A DNA stretch of 32,777 bases from an uncultured Allomuricauda sp. (GTDB lineage Bacteria; Bacteroidota; Bacteroidia; Flavobacteriales; Flavobacteriaceae), in NCBI GenBank assembly GCA_937899065.1, contig CALBPG010000091.1, positions 1 through 32,777 on the forward strand, written 5' to 3'. Positions 1 to 8,263 of this stretch are shown here, piece after piece. Each line of letters begins with the position of its first letter. Positions within the stretch are counted from its first letter, which is position 1. A program made the translations under genes and the position numbers. Below the pieces are notes generated by a model. It worked only from the letters and a program-made list of their open reading frames with translations. It did no database searches and was not told the origin of the DNA.

Positions 1-83
1 CCCGACGCTTATGAAAGCGAAAATTGATGAATTTCAGAGTTGTGCAACAGCCACGGCCGTTATTTGGAAACCCCCTAAACCTT

Positions 84-98
84 TGCAACACAGTTGCA
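84..98. promoter_or_regulatory. Candidate Fur/Zur-type operator (TGCAAC-ACA-GTTGCA)
   Basis: A perfect 6-3-6 inverted repeat, TGCAACACAGTTGCA, lies just upstream of the first gene and of a TATCTTTG box. A second, shorter dyad (GTTGTGCAAC) lies at 39-48. Dyads of this kind fit metal-responsive Fur-family repressors, and a Fur-family gene is encoded downstream in the same cluster, so autoregulation is plausible. The dyad is seen directly; the regulator assignment is inference. Confidence 0.5.
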
Positions 99-110
99 CT
101 GTAATTCTTC

Positions 111-118
111 TATCTTTG
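111..118 (+). promoter_or_regulatory. Bacteroidota -7 promoter box (TATCTTTG)
   Basis: TATCTTTG matches the TAnnTTTG -7 consensus of Bacteroidota promoters. It ends only four bases before the GTG start codon at 123, so a typical start site would give a leaderless or nearly leaderless transcript. The upstream dyad at 84-98 would cover the -33 region, fitting repression. Confidence 0.5.
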
Positions 119-122
119 CATT

Positions 123-440
123 GTGAAGTTTCTAGCGGTCATATTGTCCTTCTATTTTTTGGCATTGAATTTCTTTCCATGTTCTGATAATGAACCGGTT
201 AACTATTCTGAACATACGGAAGCGCATGTTGATTTTGACCATGGGCAAGACCATGGCAACTGTGAACTGTGCTCACCTTTCTGCCAGTGCCACTGTTGTC
301 ATTCCCACTTAGTGCACTTTGGAATTTTGGAATTTCAACCTTTTGATGAAACAATATCCAATCGGGTATTCACTTACTGTGAAGGTTTCGGAATAAACTT
401 CTCACCCTCCCTTCTTCAACCGCCAAAGAAAACTGTCTGA
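123..440 (+). CDS. Small exported Cys/His-rich protein, DUF6660-like
   Basis: 105 residues with a GTG start. The N-terminus (MKFLAVILSFYFLALNFFPC) is a hydrophobic export signal. Residues about 47-62 hold a dense Cys/His cluster (CELC, then CQCHCCHSH), and an acidic His-containing stretch (DFDHGQDHG) precedes it. The layout resembles the small DUF6660-type proteins found just upstream of metal-related TonB receptors in Bacteroidota. It probably binds a metal in the periplasm, but no enzymatic motif is seen. It lies 57 nt before the TonB receptor on the same strand and is likely cotranscribed with it. The GTG was chosen because no upstream in-frame start exists and the signal begins right there. 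Confidence 0.75.
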   Translation: MKFLAVILSFYFLALNFFPCSDNEPVNYSEHTEAHVDFDHGQDHGNCELCSPFCQCHCCHSHLVHFGILEFQPFDETISNRVFTYCEGFGINFSPSLLQPPKKTV

Positions 441-497
441 CCCGAAGCGATAAAATTATCGACCGTTACATTATTAAGACAGTTTATCCCAATTTAT

Positions 498-2678
498 ATG
501 AATAAATACATAATGAGCTTTGGGCTCATGCTACTGTTTTGTGCATTCGGCCATGCTCAGAACACATTGGAAATAAAAGTACTTACCCAAAAAGAAAAAG
601 AACCTTTGCTTGGCGCAACGGTATACATCGCATCGTTGGGCAAGGGCGCGACCACTAATTTTGGCGGAATTGCCATATTGGAGGAAATTCCCGATGGTAC
701 CTACAAAGTACAGATTTCCTATTTAGGCTTTAACACTTTGGCAACCTCTATTTCGGTTCCGGTCGATACGGAACTGACTTTCTATATGGAAGAAAGTGCC
801 AACGCATTGGACGAAATAGTGTTACAAACAACGCGAAGCACCCGCACAATCGAAAAAATACCAACCCGAATCGAATTTATCGGAGTTGAGGAACTGGGCG
901 AAAAGGCCATTATGAACCCTACAAATATTTCTATGGTCCTTCGGGAAAGCACTGGTATCCAAATGCAACAGACCTCATTGAGCAGTGCAAATACCAATAT
1001 TAGAATTCAAGGTTTGGATGGGCGTTACACCCAGCTATTGCGCGATGGTTTTCCACTCTACAGTGGTTTTTCAAGTGGATTGAGCATTTTACAGATACCT
1101 CCATTGGACTTAAGGCAATTTGAGATCATTAAGGGAAGCTCATCAACATTGTATGGCGGCGGTGCCATAGCAGGCTTGGTAAATATGGTCTCAAAAACAC
1201 CTGAAGAAGAGCCAACTTTAGATATTATGCTAACCCAGACACAGGCACTAGGAAGTACTGCCAATGTTTTTTACGGAGAGCGAAAGGACAAATGGGGCTG
1301 GACACTTTACGGCTCAGGGCATTACCAAAAAGCTTTTGACCCCGAGAATGATGGCTTTAGTAATTTACCTCTGACTCAATCTATAAGTTTTAATCCCAAA
1401 CTGTTCCATTACCCCTCAAAGAACACCACGTTATGGTTTGGAATCAACGGGACTTATGATAATAGGTTGGGCGGGGATATCACATCTATTGAAGATGGCG
1501 GGAACGGCACCAACGGATATACCGAAGAAAACCTGTCCAAACGTATTAGTACGCAGGCAGTTTTTGAGACCCGTTTGGATTCCGTTCAATCCATTTCCAT
1601 AAAGAACAGCATTGCCTTTTTTGATAGAAGTTTGGAAATACCCGATCTATCTTTCAAAGGCAATCAATGGAACACTTTTATAGAAGCGGCCTATCAGAAA
1701 CAGGGGATTAGGTCAGATTGGGTTTTGGGCGCGAACCTTTATACCACATCATTTGACGAGCGGGACAACCCATTGGAGCGCGACCAACAAGATATTACAA
1801 CGGGATTGTTTGCCAATGCCATTTTTGACATTTCTGAACGATGGATTCTTGAAACGGGACTACGCGCTGATTATGCCTTCGACTGGGGCTTTTTTACACT
1901 ACCTAGGTCTTCACTATTGTTTAAATCAAATGACAACTTTTCCAGCAGGCTTGGTGGTGGCTTGGGCTACAGGATTCCAGATATGTTTACGGAGGAAGCT
2001 GAATTCATCAACTTTAGAAATGTATTGCGAATTGATAAAGATGTGCTGAAAGCAGAACGTTCTTACGGTCTTAATTTGGATTTTAACTATCAAACGAGGG
2101 TGACAGACCACATAGGCTTTTCTATCAATCAATTATTTTATGTCACCGCCATTAGGGATGGATTGCTACTCAATTCCAATACTGATGATTTCTTTCAGTT
2201 TGAAAACGCATCTGGGGAAATTCTTAGTAGGGGTGCAGAAACGAACATCAAGTTTACCTATGAGGATTTTAGGTGGTTTTTGAACTATGCATTTATAGAT
2301 ACACGGCTCAATTACCTACCGGGCAATCCACAAAAGCCCTTAACAGCTAAGCACAATGCAGGGAGTGTTTTGATGTATGAATCGGAAAAATGGCGTATTG
2401 GTTATGAGACCTATTACACGGGAAAACAATTACTGTCAAATGGTATTGAAACAACGGACTTTTTTACGATGGGATTGCTCATAATGCTTAATTTTAATTG
2501 GGGTAGTACGTTTGTGAATTTTGAGAACTTTACGGACCGAAGACAGAGCCGTTTTTCACCTTTGGTACTGCCCCCGAACGAAAACCCCACATTCCCAGAA
2601 ATTTATGCGCCCACGGACGGATTTATTTTTAGTGTAGGCGTTATTTTAAAACCTTTTGGGAACGAGGATAACCATTAA
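498..2678 (+). CDS. TonB-dependent outer-membrane receptor
   Basis: 726 residues. Signal peptide at about 1-20 (ending GHAQ), then a carboxypeptidase-like regulatory domain (about 22-105, with GATVYIASLGKGATTNFGG and a YLGF motif). Next come a plug domain (about 120-235, with IRIQGLDGRYTQLLRDG and IIKGSSSTLYGGGAIAG) and a beta-barrel running to the C-terminus. Family role: energy-dependent uptake of a chelated metal or other ligand across the outer membrane via TonB-ExbBD. The substrate cannot be read from sequence. The neighbouring Fur-family regulator and zinc-type CDF pump suggest a metal or metallophore. It forms a plus-strand cluster with the small Cys/His protein upstream and the regulator 13 nt downstream. 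Confidence 0.93.
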   Translation: MNKYIMSFGLMLLFCAFGHAQNTLEIKVLTQKEKEPLLGATVYIASLGKGATTNFGGIAILEEIPDGTYKVQISYLGFNTLATSISVPVDTELTFYMEESANALDEIVLQTTRSTRTIEKIPTRIEFIGVEELGEKAIMNPTNISMVLRESTGIQMQQTSLSSANTNIRIQGLDGRYTQLLRDGFPLYSGFSSGLSILQIPPLDLRQFEIIKGSSSTLYGGGAIAGLVNMVSKTPEEEPTLDIMLTQTQALGSTANVFYGERKDKWGWTLYGSGHYQKAFDPENDGFSNLPLTQSISFNPKLFHYPSKNTTLWFGINGTYDNRLGGDITSIEDGGNGTNGYTEENLSKRISTQAVFETRLDSVQSISIKNSIAFFDRSLEIPDLSFKGNQWNTFIEAAYQKQGIRSDWVLGANLYTTSFDERDNPLERDQQDITTGLFANAIFDISERWILETGLRADYAFDWGFFTLPRSSLLFKSNDNFSSRLGGGLGYRIPDMFTEEAEFINFRNVLRIDKDVLKAERSYGLNLDFNYQTRVTDHIGFSINQLFYVTAIRDGLLLNSNTDDFFQFENASGEILSRGAETNIKFTYEDFRWFLNYAFIDTRLNYLPGNPQKPLTAKHNAGSVLMYESEKWRIGYETYYTGKQLLSNGIETTDFFTMGLLIMLNFNWGSTFVNFENFTDRRQSRFSPLVLPPNENPTFPEIYAPTDGFIFSVGVILKPFGNEDNH

Positions 2679-2691
2679 ACTTAACAATGCC

Positions 2692-3108
2692 ATGATACCT
2701 TCAGATGAATTTTTGGAAAGCAAAGGTATACGGCCAACGGCGATGCGCCTTTTGGTATTTCAGCATCTAACCAAATCCAAAGTGGCAACTACGTTGTCAG
2801 ATATAGAAAACGCCTTTGCCAAAGCGGACAGGACAACCCTTTTCAGGACACTAAAGACCTTTGAGCAAAAACGGGTCGTCCATCAAATAGACGACGGTTC
2901 GGGCATTATGAAATATGCGCTATGCGAAGAAGGCTGTAATTGCGAATTGGAAAGAGACCTGCATCTCCATTTTCATTGCACCAATTGTGGTAAGACCATA
3001 TGCCTTACCGAACAGAAAATTCCGCATATCAATCTGCCTGAAGGTTTCGTTGCTGAAGATGCCAACTTGGTCCTAAAAGGAATTTGCGATAAGTGCAGCG
3101 GTCAATAA
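2692..3108 (+). CDS. Fur-family metal-responsive transcriptional regulator
   Basis: 138 residues. The N-terminal winged helix includes RPTAMRLLVFQHL and DRTTLFRTLKTFEQK, the Fur-family recognition region. The C-terminal dimerisation/metal domain holds HLHFHCTNCGKTICL and a final CDKC, the two CxxC pairs of a structural zinc site. ATG 2692 is preferred over a TTG start at 2656 because family members begin a few residues before the first helix and the TTG would overlap the receptor gene. Metal specificity (Fe, Zn or Mn) cannot be decided; the CDF neighbour leans towards zinc. It may bind the dyad at 84-98 and so control its own cluster. Confidence 0.9.
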   Translation: MIPSDEFLESKGIRPTAMRLLVFQHLTKSKVATTLSDIENAFAKADRTTLFRTLKTFEQKRVVHQIDDGSGIMKYALCEEGCNCELERDLHLHFHCTNCGKTICLTEQKIPHINLPEGFVAEDANLVLKGICDKCSGQ

Positions 3109-3159
3109 ATGCACTTCCATTGCATTGCCCTATTAAATATCTTGAGCTTGAAAAAATGA

Positions 3160-3534
3160 ATGATGAAATTAAATACGTTTATTCCAAAGGGCTTAAGAGG
3201 TTTTTATCTGAACGAATTGAACCTGTACCGTTCTTCAATGCGAAGCGGAAATCTTCCCCAAGCTTGGCACCATCTTGAACGTTCCCATATTCTCGGTCAG
3301 TCCTATCCCTTAGAGCATACCTATTCACATTGGCTCATGCTGAAATTTGGTTTCCGTCAGCAAAATGTAAAAGAGATTTTTGGACAATTGATACGTTTAT
3401 TGGTTGGGGGTTGGAAATCATTCATTGACCACGTGCCCCTTGGCAATACGGGGGGAAGCAATGTACCACCATTGAAGAAGATGGAACTCCCAAAGGATTT
3501 GGCCCTTATCCTGAAAACGTACAAAAGAGTTTAA
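3160..3534 (+). CDS. DUF3703 family protein
   Basis: 124 residues. The pattern HLERSHILGQSYPLEHTYSH, then MLKFGFRQQNVKEIFGQLIR, GNTGGSNVPPLKKMELP, is typical of DUF3703, a family of unknown function commonly encoded beside CDF or CzcD-type efflux genes. Its stop codon abuts the ATG of the CDF gene (TAA then ATG with no gap), so the two are almost certainly translationally coupled. A role accessory to metal efflux is inferred from this neighbourhood. An overlapping frame starting at ATG 3156 is not the gene. Confidence 0.85.
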   Translation: MMKLNTFIPKGLRGFYLNELNLYRSSMRSGNLPQAWHHLERSHILGQSYPLEHTYSHWLMLKFGFRQQNVKEIFGQLIRLLVGGWKSFIDHVPLGNTGGSNVPPLKKMELPKDLALILKTYKRV

Positions 3535-4425
3535 ATGGGACACGATCACCACCATCATAACTCCAGCAAAAACCTAAAAATGGCCTTTTTCCTGAATCTC
3601 GGGTTCACCATTTTGGAATTCATTGGAGGAATTTACGTCAACAGTATAGCCATAATATCGGATGCGGTCCACGACTTGGGCGATAGTCTCTCGTTGGGCA
3701 CATCCTGGTATTTGGACAAAAAGTCAAAACAAAAGGCCAATTCAAGATTTTCCTTCGGTTATAGACGCTTTTCACTCTTGGGTGCATTGATTAATAGCGT
3801 GGTGCTCATTGTAGGTTCCGTTTATGTTATATATGAAGGGATTGGAAGGATTCTGGAGCCAGAGCACTCCGATGCAAAAGGAATGATTGTCTTTGCAATC
3901 ATCGGTGTGGCCGTCAACGGATATGCCGCTTGGAAGGTGGGCAAGGGCAAATCCCTGAACGAAAAGGTGGTTTCCTGGCACCTGCTCGAAGATGTGCTTG
4001 GGTGGGTGGCAGTACTGATAGTTGCAATTGTGCTGAGCTTTAAGGATATACATTATCTAGATCCAGCACTCTCTCTTGTAATCTCGCTTTACATTTTATA
4101 CAACGTCGTGAAACGGCTTAAGGAGACTCTCTATCTGTTTTTGCAAGGTGTTCCAAAGGACATAAATATGGATGAGATCAAGTCGAAAATTTCCAGCATG
4201 GAAAACGTGGCATCCCTGCACCACACCCATTTATGGTCCTTGGAAGGCGAAAATCATGTCTTTACCACGCATATCAAATTAAAGAACATAGAAAACCTCG
4301 ACAATATCATTCAGCTGAAAAACCAAGTAAGGGAGCTATTGGACGAATATGGTTTTGACCATTATACCGTCGAGACCGAATTGTATAACGAACACTGTAA
4401 ATTGGATGAAAAGGTCATTGTTTGA
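3535..4425 (+). CDS. czcD: Cation diffusion facilitator, zinc-type efflux transporter
   Basis: 296 residues. A His-rich N-terminus (MGHDHHHHN) is followed by about six TM segments with both transport-site motifs: SDAVHDLGD in TM2 (HxxxD) and WHLLEDVLG in TM5 (HxxxD). The HxxxD/HxxxD pair is characteristic of Zn/Cd/Co-transporting CDF proteins. A cytoplasmic C-terminal domain (about 205-296) contains HHTHLWSLEGE and HYTVETE, the ferredoxin-like metal-sensing fold. It acts as a proton-coupled antiporter at the inner membrane, exporting divalent metal to the periplasm. It is last in the cluster with the Fur-type regulator and DUF3703. The symbol is by family; the exact metal is not determined. 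Confidence 0.92.
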   Translation: MGHDHHHHNSSKNLKMAFFLNLGFTILEFIGGIYVNSIAIISDAVHDLGDSLSLGTSWYLDKKSKQKANSRFSFGYRRFSLLGALINSVVLIVGSVYVIYEGIGRILEPEHSDAKGMIVFAIIGVAVNGYAAWKVGKGKSLNEKVVSWHLLEDVLGWVAVLIVAIVLSFKDIHYLDPALSLVISLYILYNVVKRLKETLYLFLQGVPKDINMDEIKSKISSMENVASLHHTHLWSLEGENHVFTTHIKLKNIENLDNIIQLKNQVRELLDEYGFDHYTVETELYNEHCKLDEKVIV

Positions 4426-4538
4426 GATTCCCAAGATGGACTGTCCCTCGGAGGAAAACCTTATCCGTATGAAACTTGGAAGAAGATAATTTCACTTAAA
4501 GTCCTAAATAAAATGTCAATTTAAGTAACTGTATATGG

Positions 4539-4985
4539 TCATTCGGTCCGTTCATAGAAAAGCCCTGGACCATCACAGGCCCGCCAGGTGCCCACCAGTT
4601 TCGTTTCTGATTCCAATCTCAGGACTTCACTAGGTTCGTTGGAACAATTGCCGACCAGAACGCTCTTTTCCTGATAGTTGAACTCAATATACTTTCCATC
4701 AGACAAGTTGATGATACTGAAAGTACCGCTGTCTTGAAGGTTTCCATCCTTGGTCTTTCGGGTTTTTATAAATGTGCTATCGGAAGATAATAGGTAATGC
4801 TCCTGCCAGTCCATATCCTCTCCTGTTGTTGGGGGGACCCCGGCCACCATTCCTGACATGGCCTTCAGTTCCCATCTTTGGGGAAAATCCCCGGCCAGTA
4901 GATTCACACTATCATCGTAATCATTGTTATTAGTGGAGCAAGCCAAGAAAAATATCAACGGTAAGAACAAATACTGTATTTTCAT
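4539..4985 (-). CDS. Lipocalin-like lipoprotein
   Basis: 148 residues. Lipoprotein signal with lipobox FLAC (Cys16) after a short hydrophobic stretch, then a Ser/Asn/Asp linker. The body (RWELKAMSGM, DWQEHYLLSSDSTFIKTRK, SGTFSIINLSDGKYIEFNY) has the alternating strands and the DSTF/SGTF signature of small lipocalin-like Bacteroidota lipoproteins. A late CSNE...WRACDG pair of cysteines may form a disulphide. Likely anchored in the outer membrane; ligand unknown. It is convergent with the metal cluster and shares a strand with integrase 1, so it may be cargo of the left element. Confidence 0.7.
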   Translation of the reverse strand: MKIQYLFLPLIFFLACSTNNNDYDDSVNLLAGDFPQRWELKAMSGMVAGVPPTTGEDMDWQEHYLLSSDSTFIKTRKTKDGNLQDSGTFSIINLSDGKYIEFNYQEKSVLVGNCSNEPSEVLRLESETKLVGTWRACDGPGLFYERTE

Positions 4986-5116
4986 TCTATTATCATTTGA
5001 CTTTAATTAAGATGATGTAAGACCAAAATGGTTGCTGTTCGTTAACTGCAATTTTTTACTTTACTGAGGATATGAGTTTGAAAAATCGAACGATTTTCGG
5101 CACCATAAAATTCATT

Positions 5117-6328
5117 CTAGTTAAAAAGCACTTCCACGGCATCATCCACGATTTCATTGCCCAATTCCTTGAGGTAGACTTGGGTAATCTTTATATCGGC
5201 ATGCCCAAGCGATTCACCAATGATGTCAGTGGCTACCCCTTTTTGTTTGAGGCAATTGGCATAACTATGTCTGGCCACATAAGAGCTTAAGGCTTGATTG
5301 ATTCCGCAAAGATTAGCTATTTCCTTCAGGCCCTTGTTGTATTGAGCCAATGTTTTCTTTTTGCGATGGTCTAACTGTAATGGTGTTAAATCGTTGTACA
5401 AAAGAATTGGGAAAATGTATTTTGTCCCAAGGGAATTTTCACGATAGTAATCCAAAATAGCTCTTAGAGGTGGATTGATTTTAACGGAAAATGGGCGCTT
5501 CGTTTTATTACGGATATACCTAATTCGCTCTCCATGAATGTCGCTCCATTTCAAATCAATCATATCGGCAAAGTTCATCCCTCTAGAATAGAAACTGAAC
5601 ATGAAATAGTTTCTGTGATCGACTAGATGTGGGTACTTGGTTAAATCAAGATTGTGAATCTTATTAACCTGTTCCAAATTCAAGGCTCTCTTAATGCCTT
5701 TTCCTTTTAGTCTTGATATTTTATAAACATGGAAGGGATGCTTTTCTACTTTGAAGATATTCCGTTCTAAGGCTTTATTATACATAGCACGAATCGTTCT
5801 CATTTTTACACCTATTCCACCATCCGTACCTCCCCGAGAACGCAAAAAGGCATCATACTTGTTTAAAAAAGTAGCATCAATCTCAGAAAAACGAAGACTT
5901 TTAAAACCAATGAATCGTTTGATTGAGTTGGAAGCATCGTGATAGAGCTTGGCGTTACCCATTCTGCCAGCGTCGCGCATCTCCTGTATAATCTCGTCCC
6001 AAAACCGGAATACATCTTGAGAAGCTGGATTGGTATCTACTCGAAAGTGCTTATCAAAATCGTCAAGAGTAAAATCTTCTTTTTCAAGCTCCAGGTCATA
6101 GTAGGTTTTTAAGGCTCTGTCTTTTATTTTCAGAAGCACTCTATTCTTTTGTAAGTAGTTCGCATTTTTTCCATTGAAAGAACCTGTATCTTCGTTCCAC
6201 TCTTCTAAATTAGTATTCAAAGGAGTGCGGTAATATTTGGTTTTACGGTTTTTAGTTACCCTTAAAAAGATGGGAAATGAACCATTGGCCAATGCTTTTT
6301 TTCTTAAAATGACTTTGATTGAAGACAT
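5117..6328 (-). CDS. Tyrosine recombinase (integrase 1)
   Basis: 403 residues. An arm-binding N-terminus of the Bacteroidota integrase type (MSSIKVILRKKALANGSFPI) and a SAM-like core-binding domain (about 90-190) precede the catalytic domain. That domain has YSRGMNFADMIDLKW, then HxxR-type SYVARHSYA, LGHADIKITQ and the nucleophile in QVYL (about residue 385). ATG 6328 is preferred because the upstream frame to 6388 consists of GGTACA repeats and encodes no conserved sequence. The gene points away from the tRNA-Asp fragment at 6480-6522, as expected for an integrase next to its own attachment site. It is therefore assigned to an element lying to the left, separate from the island on the right. 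Confidence 0.92.
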   Translation of the reverse strand: MSSIKVILRKKALANGSFPIFLRVTKNRKTKYYRTPLNTNLEEWNEDTGSFNGKNANYLQKNRVLLKIKDRALKTYYDLELEKEDFTLDDFDKHFRVDTNPASQDVFRFWDEIIQEMRDAGRMGNAKLYHDASNSIKRFIGFKSLRFSEIDATFLNKYDAFLRSRGGTDGGIGVKMRTIRAMYNKALERNIFKVEKHPFHVYKISRLKGKGIKRALNLEQVNKIHNLDLTKYPHLVDHRNYFMFSFYSRGMNFADMIDLKWSDIHGERIRYIRNKTKRPFSVKINPPLRAILDYYRENSLGTKYIFPILLYNDLTPLQLDHRKKKTLAQYNKGLKEIANLCGINQALSSYVARHSYANCLKQKGVATDIIGESLGHADIKITQVYLKELGNEIVDDAVEVLFN

Positions 6329-6343
6329 ACTTTTCTGGTTTTG

Positions 6344-6373
6344 GGTACAACATAGGTACAACAAATGGGTACT
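6344..6373 (+). repeat. Three direct GGTAC(A/T) repeats, candidate arm sites of integrase 1
   Basis: GGTACA at 6344 and 6355 and GGTACT at 6368 lie in direct orientation with starts 11 and 13 nt apart. They fall between the integrase 1 start codon and the attachment site. Helically phased short direct repeats here are typical arm-type sites of tyrosine integrases, and the same stretch could mediate autoregulation. The repeats are seen; the function is inferred. Confidence 0.5.
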
Positions 6374-6479
6374 TAAATGTAGTCCCAAGGAAGCTAAAAG
6401 AAAAGCGAAAAATCATAAAATACTGATTTTCAAAACAAAAGAAGTCAAATGCAACCATTTGAAAATCAATAATTTGCGA

Positions 6480-6522
6480 CTGTCACGCAGGGGGTCGCGG
6501 GTTCGAGTCCCGTCCAGACCGC
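6480..6522 (+). other. tRNA-Asp(GUC) 3' fragment; left attachment site of the island
   Basis: The 43 nt read as a tRNA-Asp from the anticodon loop (CTGTCAC, anticodon GTC) through the 3' anticodon strand GCAGG, variable loop, T stem-loop (GCGGG TTCGAGT CCCGT), acceptor strand CCAGACC and discriminator G. The bases just before it (AATTTGCGA) do not pair with GCAGG, and no D arm or 5' acceptor strand is present, so it is not a functional gene. The last 22 nt (6501-6522) recur perfectly at 24003-24024. Identity to the tRNA starting exactly in the anticodon loop suggests an integrase crossover there. Confidence 0.85.
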
Positions 6523-6549
6523 TTAGAATTTATTGAATTATTCGCAAAA

Positions 6550-6579
6550 GCCTGTAAATTAATCATTTACGGGCTTTTT
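6550..6579 (+). terminator. Rho-independent terminator after the tRNA-Asp fragment
   Basis: A 10-bp stem, GCCTGTAAAT / ATTTACGGGC (one G-T pair), with loop TAATC is followed by TTTTT. It would replace the native tRNA terminator, now displaced to 24030, when the island integrates. Confidence 0.75.
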
Positions 6580-6623
6580 CATTTTATTTGACACCAAAAA
6601 ATACCATATAAAACCATAAAAAA

Positions 6624-6642
6624 GGTGCGTGTTTCGGTGCGT
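6624..6642 (+). repeat. GGTGCGT direct pair, candidate arm site of integrase 2
   Basis: GGTGCGT occurs at 6624 and 6636 with a 12-nt period. A matching pair, GGTGAGC, with the same 12-nt period lies at the far end of the island (23933 and 23945). Paired short direct repeats at both element ends fit arm-type binding sites of the adjacent integrase. Confidence 0.5.
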
Positions 6643-6738
6643 ATTTATACTCCTTTAAAAGACTCACCGCCATCGCTGTAATTCACTGTTAAAGAAAACT
6701 TTACAAAGAAATTTTAACATTTGGTTTTTGTACCTTCT

Positions 6739-6761
6739 GGTGAGTATTTAAAACACTCACC
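6739..6761. promoter_or_regulatory. GGTGAGT-N9-ACTCACC inverted repeat before integrase 2
   Basis: A perfect 7-bp inverted repeat ends one base before the chosen ATG of integrase 2. One arm (ACTCACC) also occurs at 6662-6668, and the motif resembles the GGTGAGC pair at the right end. It could be an arm site or an operator controlling integrase expression. Confidence 0.45.
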
Positions 6762-6762
6762 G

Positions 6763-8019
6763 ATGTTTGGAAAAATATGTATCCTTTTTTATCCTAAAAA
6801 ATCAGATTCCGATACTGACGGAAAAGCAATGGTTTATACCAGAATTACCGTAAATGGTAAACGTGCTGAATTCAGTTTGGGGCGACGCGTGGAAGAAAAG
6901 AAATGGGATTCGCATGGTGGAAGACTCAGGGGTACTTCAGTGGAAGTCTCCCATTTTAATCGTTTTTTGGACAACGTCAAGAACAGGCTTTATGATATTT
7001 ACGATGCACGTTTGAAAGAACAAAAAGATATTTCGGCCACTATTGTCAAAAACATCTATTTAGGAAAAGAGGGTAAGGAATATATGGTTCTCGAAATCTT
7101 TCAAGAGCATAATGATGAAATCGAAAGTTTGCTGGGCAAAGGTTTTACTAAAGGCTCATTGCAACGCTATAGAGCAGCCTACAAGCACGTATCGGCATAT
7201 ATCCAGTACAACTATCAAAGAAACGATATTCCCGTTCGAAGAGTCAACCATAAGTTTATTACGGGCTTGGAATACTTTTTAAAGTCAAAACGAAATTGCG
7301 AACACAATACGGCCATCAAATATGTGGTGAACTTTAAGAAGATCATTCGAATTGCTCTCGCCAACGAATGGATAACCAAAGACCCTTTCTTTCATTGGAA
7401 GGCCAGTTGGAAGACCAAGGAGAAACAATTTTTGACCCAAGCAGATCTTGACACCTTACAGAACAAGAAATCCTTTTTGCCACGTCTCGATTTGGTTCGC
7501 GATATTTTTGTGTTCTGCTGTTATACAGGTTTGGCCTATGCCGATGTGAAACAGTTGCAACAAGAAGATATTATCATCGGTGTTGACGACTACCGATGGA
7601 TCAAGATGGCGCGGAAGAAAACCAAGGCTATAAGTAGCATTCCTTTGCTCCCTCCGGCCGAGGCCATCATCGAAAAATATAGCGAACATCCTTATGTGTT
7701 GGATGGCAAAGGTTTGTTGCCCGTTTTGACCAATCAGAAATCGAATGCCTATCTGAAAGAGATAGCAGATGTCTGTGGAATCAACAAAAACCTAACCACC
7801 CACTTGGCACGACATACTTTTGCCACAACGGTCACTTTGTCCAAAGGGGTTTCCATTTCCACCGTGAGCAAGATGTTGGGCCATCGTTCCCTAAAAACTA
7901 CGCAGATTTATGCCAAGGTATTGGACAGTAAAATTGCAGAAGAAATGTCCGTTTTGAAGGCACAATTGGAACAAGAGGAAGCCCAAAAAGGAAAAGAAGA
8001 AGTTCCCATCCAAGATTGA
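6763..8019 (+). CDS. Tyrosine recombinase (integrase 2) of the genomic island
   Basis: 418 residues. An N-terminal arm-binding domain (ILFYPKKSDSDTDGKAMVYT), a SAM-like core-binding domain (about 100-200) and a catalytic domain. The first catalytic Arg position is occupied by a non-Arg residue (CCYTGLAYADVKQL), a feature known from IntDOT-like Bacteroidota integrases. The rest of the site is present: THLARHTFA, KMLGHRSLKT and the Tyr nucleophile in QIYAKV (about residue 383). ATG 6763 is favoured over a TTG at 6721 because the extra 14 residues are encoded by the GGTGAGT inverted repeat. It lies 240 nt inside the left attachment site and reads inward, so it is the integrase of the 6501-24024 island. 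Confidence 0.93.
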   Translation: MFGKICILFYPKKSDSDTDGKAMVYTRITVNGKRAEFSLGRRVEEKKWDSHGGRLRGTSVEVSHFNRFLDNVKNRLYDIYDARLKEQKDISATIVKNIYLGKEGKEYMVLEIFQEHNDEIESLLGKGFTKGSLQRYRAAYKHVSAYIQYNYQRNDIPVRRVNHKFITGLEYFLKSKRNCEHNTAIKYVVNFKKIIRIALANEWITKDPFFHWKASWKTKEKQFLTQADLDTLQNKKSFLPRLDLVRDIFVFCCYTGLAYADVKQLQQEDIIIGVDDYRWIKMARKKTKAISSIPLLPPAEAIIEKYSEHPYVLDGKGLLPVLTNQKSNAYLKEIADVCGINKNLTTHLARHTFATTVTLSKGVSISTVSKMLGHRSLKTTQIYAKVLDSKIAEEMSVLKAQLEQEEAQKGKEEVPIQD

Positions 8020-8154
8020 TTTTGCATTGTTTCTAAGGACACAATTTGTGACCTTAAAACTTCTTCGGTAAAGATTCTTCCCATTACCATATCCTCAAAA
8101 AGTTACGATAAGGCTTCTTAAAATCTGAAAAACCTCCATCAAAAGTAATAGAGG

Positions 8155-8263
8155 CCATTACCTTAAAAGTAATGGTATTTCGAAGTCCCCACTCGTGGGG
8201 AAGAGGAATAGCTAGAGGGTAACGCGCTAAAGCGACGTTACGTTGGCGATTTGCTTCGCAAAT
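8155..8263. other. Cluster of four inverted repeats, candidate oriT
   Basis: Four dyads lie in a row in the gene-free gap between integrase 2 and the mobilisation gene. They are CCATTAC-N7-GTAATGG (8155-8175), CCCCAC-TC-GTGGGG (8187-8200), a compound hairpin GTAACG CGCT-AA-AGCG-A-CGTTAC (8219-8241) and ATTTGC-TTC-GCAAAT (8249-8263). None is followed by a T run on the plus strand, so they are not ordinary terminators. Clustered inverted repeats beside a BfmA/BtgA gene fit an origin of transfer. The dyads are seen; the oriT role is inferred. Confidence 0.45.

Noticed and set aside
3093-3278. Short plus-strand frame between the Fur-type and DUF3703 genes
   Set aside because: It overlaps the DUF3703 gene in another frame, and the DUF3703 reading has clear family similarity.
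6480-6522. Functional tRNA gene
   Set aside because: No 5' acceptor strand, D arm or 5' anticodon strand precedes the anticodon loop, so it is a fragment only.
6237-6536. 99-codon plus-strand frame across the integrase 1 start and tRNA fragment
   Set aside because: It consists of antisense integrase sequence, GGTAC repeats and tRNA sequence read as codons.
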